From NCBI GenBank assembly GCA_955652395.1, contig CATPBJ010000202.1:1-35063 (forward strand): 35,063 nucleotides of DNA. Reading direction: 5' to 3'. This DNA is from an uncultured Terriglobales bacterium (GTDB lineage Bacteria > Acidobacteriota > Terriglobia > Terriglobales > Acidobacteriaceae). Shown one piece after another: positions 34,170-35,063 of the stretch. How positions within the stretch are numbered: the stretch's first letter is position 1; each line of letters starts with the position of its first letter. Made by a program: the position numbers and the translations under genes. Under the pieces are notes generated by a model. That model searched no databases. It saw only the letters and a program-made list of their open reading frames with translations, and was not told the DNA's origin.

Positions 34170-34733
34170 TTACGGGTAAGTGATGGACCGAATCTGCATG
34201 AAGATGGTTGCCTTGTCTCCAGCCTGAATGGCCTTGTGCCCAAAAGTTGGGATGATGAATGTGTTCACGGTGCCGTAATAGTTGAGCAGGTGGCCAGTCT
34301 CATTGTTCTTAACGGTGAAGGTTGTTCCATCTCCCGCTAAGAATTGAAAAGCGACTGAAATGCAATCATCATTACACGCCGCCAGCCCGCCCGCGCCGCT
34401 CAAGAACAGTAGGCAGCTGTTGTTGGGTATGAAAGGCCCAGTTGCGCAGTTGGGGATCGAGATAAACGGGCCGCCACCCAACTTCGTGCCTTTGACGAAT
34501 AAGGTAACGGTATTCAGCACTATCGGCGTACTGAAAAACGATCGGGTTTGAACGTTGACGGTCCAACTGCTTCGACCTTGGGAATCATTCCCCAGGTAGG
34601 TAAGCGTTCCAACGGTGGTCGTACAGTTTGCAGTGCAAGGTATCGTAGTGGAAGCGTATCCAGCGACTGACGCCAGCAGCACAAACAGCAGGATGACTAC
34701 AGACGAAGCAGCTTTGCGCATTCTGTTTCCCAT
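34170..34733 (-). CDS. Secreted hypothetical protein, Cys-rich
   Basis: 187 residues. Signal peptide (AASSVVILLFVLLASVAGYAS) followed by a beta-rich, Thr/Ser/Gly-rich domain with six cysteines, several in close pairs (CTANC, ACNDDC), suggesting disulfides. TFGHKAIQAGDKATIFMQIRSITY closes the protein. Resembles low-complexity secreted or surface proteins with choice-of-anchor-like strands, but no sorting motif is present. ATG 34733; possible promoter TTGACA/TCTACT lies about 75 bases upstream. No assigned function. Confidence 0.75.
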   Translation of the reverse strand: MGNRMRKAASSVVILLFVLLASVAGYASTTIPCTANCTTTVGTLTYLGNDSQGRSSWTVNVQTRSFFSTPIVLNTVTLFVKGTKLGGGPFISIPNCATGPFIPNNSCLLFLSGAGGLAACNDDCISVAFQFLAGDGTTFTVKNNETGHLLNYYGTVNTFIIPTFGHKAIQAGDKATIFMQIRSITYP

Positions 34734-34807
34734 TGGGGGAGAGAAAGGTTAGTGGTTAAGGTGTTGAATGATGGAGCACTGGGGAACACGGGGAGAAAGG
34801 CCGGGAT

Positions 34808-34837
34808 AGTAGAGTCTAATAATGCGTTTCTTGTCAA
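34808..34837 (-). promoter_or_regulatory. Possible promoter for the secreted hypothetical gene
   Basis: Minus strand: perfect TTGACA (34837-34832), 18-base spacer, TCTACT (34813-34808; 4/6 match). Located about 75 bases before ATG 34733 in an A/T-richer stretch. Confidence 0.45.
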
Positions 34838-34973
34838 GAGTTATGACACCTGCATTGAAACGCGAATTAGAGCAGCAGCAGTACGCGTCTGTGGGTCGTA
34901 AACATAATGCATTGACGATGACGGGAATATTCGCTTTGTGTTCGCCATAGCTATGATATTATTTCCCCCGACC

Positions 34974-35063
34974 ATGGCACGGCGTCCTCGACCTTCAGAC
35001 GAAGTGCTGACCCGAAAAGATCTGGCAGAGTTGCAGCGTCGGCTCTCGATGATGAGCGTCACC
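34974..35063 (+). CDS. N-terminus of a gene cut by the window end
   Basis: ATG 34974 opens a frame to the last base: 30 codons reading MARRPRPSDEVLTRKDLAEL and onward, charged and helix-like with no stop. An A/T-rich block containing TATGAT (34952-34957) just upstream is a plausible -10. The product cannot be identified from 30 residues. The minus-strand frame over the same bases looks non-coding by comparison. Confidence 0.5.
   Translation, partial: MARRPRPSDEVLTRKDLAELQRRLSMMSVT

Noticed and set aside
34028..34243. Longer N-terminus for the DUF885 protein
   Set aside because: A good ribosome site and signal peptide place the start at 34027; the extension overlaps the next gene and is compositionally random.
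34841..35062. 73-codon minus-strand frame at the right edge
   Set aside because: Contradicted by a better plus-strand start at 34974 with promoter-like sequence; composition not protein-like.

Overview
The window looks like chromosomal DNA of an acidobacterium (phylum Acidobacteriota, Koribacter/Terriglobus-like lineages; inferred, not proven). Reasons: high GC; a Ser/Thr kinase fused to TPR repeats; DUF2252, DUF885, DUF4097 and secreted GH130-type proteins; a complete-looking FtsK/UppP/RNase J core; and many small extragenic palindromes of the kind that litter such genomes. It is mostly housekeeping. I see no phage, IS transposase, CRISPR array, rRNA or tRNA.

Layout. 0-6 kb (accessory, eroded): a frameshifted DUF2252 gene, a convergent Cys-rich hypothetical gene with a tiny translationally coupled ORF upstream, a large kinase-TPR receptor with a small downstream partner, and an outer-membrane beta-barrel gene broken by about four frameshifts. 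6-9.6 kb: yjbQ, then an overlapping DUF2339/DUF3999 membrane pair. 9.6-17.2 kb (minus strand): ftsK, uppP, an SH3/TPR-like secreted protein, a threonine/serine dehydratase and RNase J. 17.3-18.8 kb (plus): EcsC-family protein and a HAD phosphatase.

18.8-29.3 kb is a long minus-strand run, transcribed right to left: ECF sigma factor, zinc-finger anti-sigma factor, DUF4097 envelope protein, shikimate kinase, a secreted hypothetical, an AI-2E-type permease, then asd-lysC-dapB-dapA-dapD. Together LysC, Asd, DapA, DapB and DapD carry aspartate through semialdehyde and dihydrodipicolinate to the N-succinyl branch of lysine/diaminopimelate synthesis, which feeds peptidoglycan together with UppP. 29.7-35 kb: small secreted protein, CBS-domain protein, GH130-like secreted enzyme, small coiled-coil ORF, DUF885 hydrolase, a secreted hypothetical, and the first 30 codons of a gene leaving the window.

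The most unusual signals are (i) several families of palindromic repeats sitting exactly at gene boundaries, one of which appears to supply the start codon of the dehydratase and others filling the three gaps lysC-dapB-dapA-dapD; (ii) a DapA with a C-terminal Cys/His-rich extension of about 70 residues; and (iii) clustered frameshifts in the first 6 kb.
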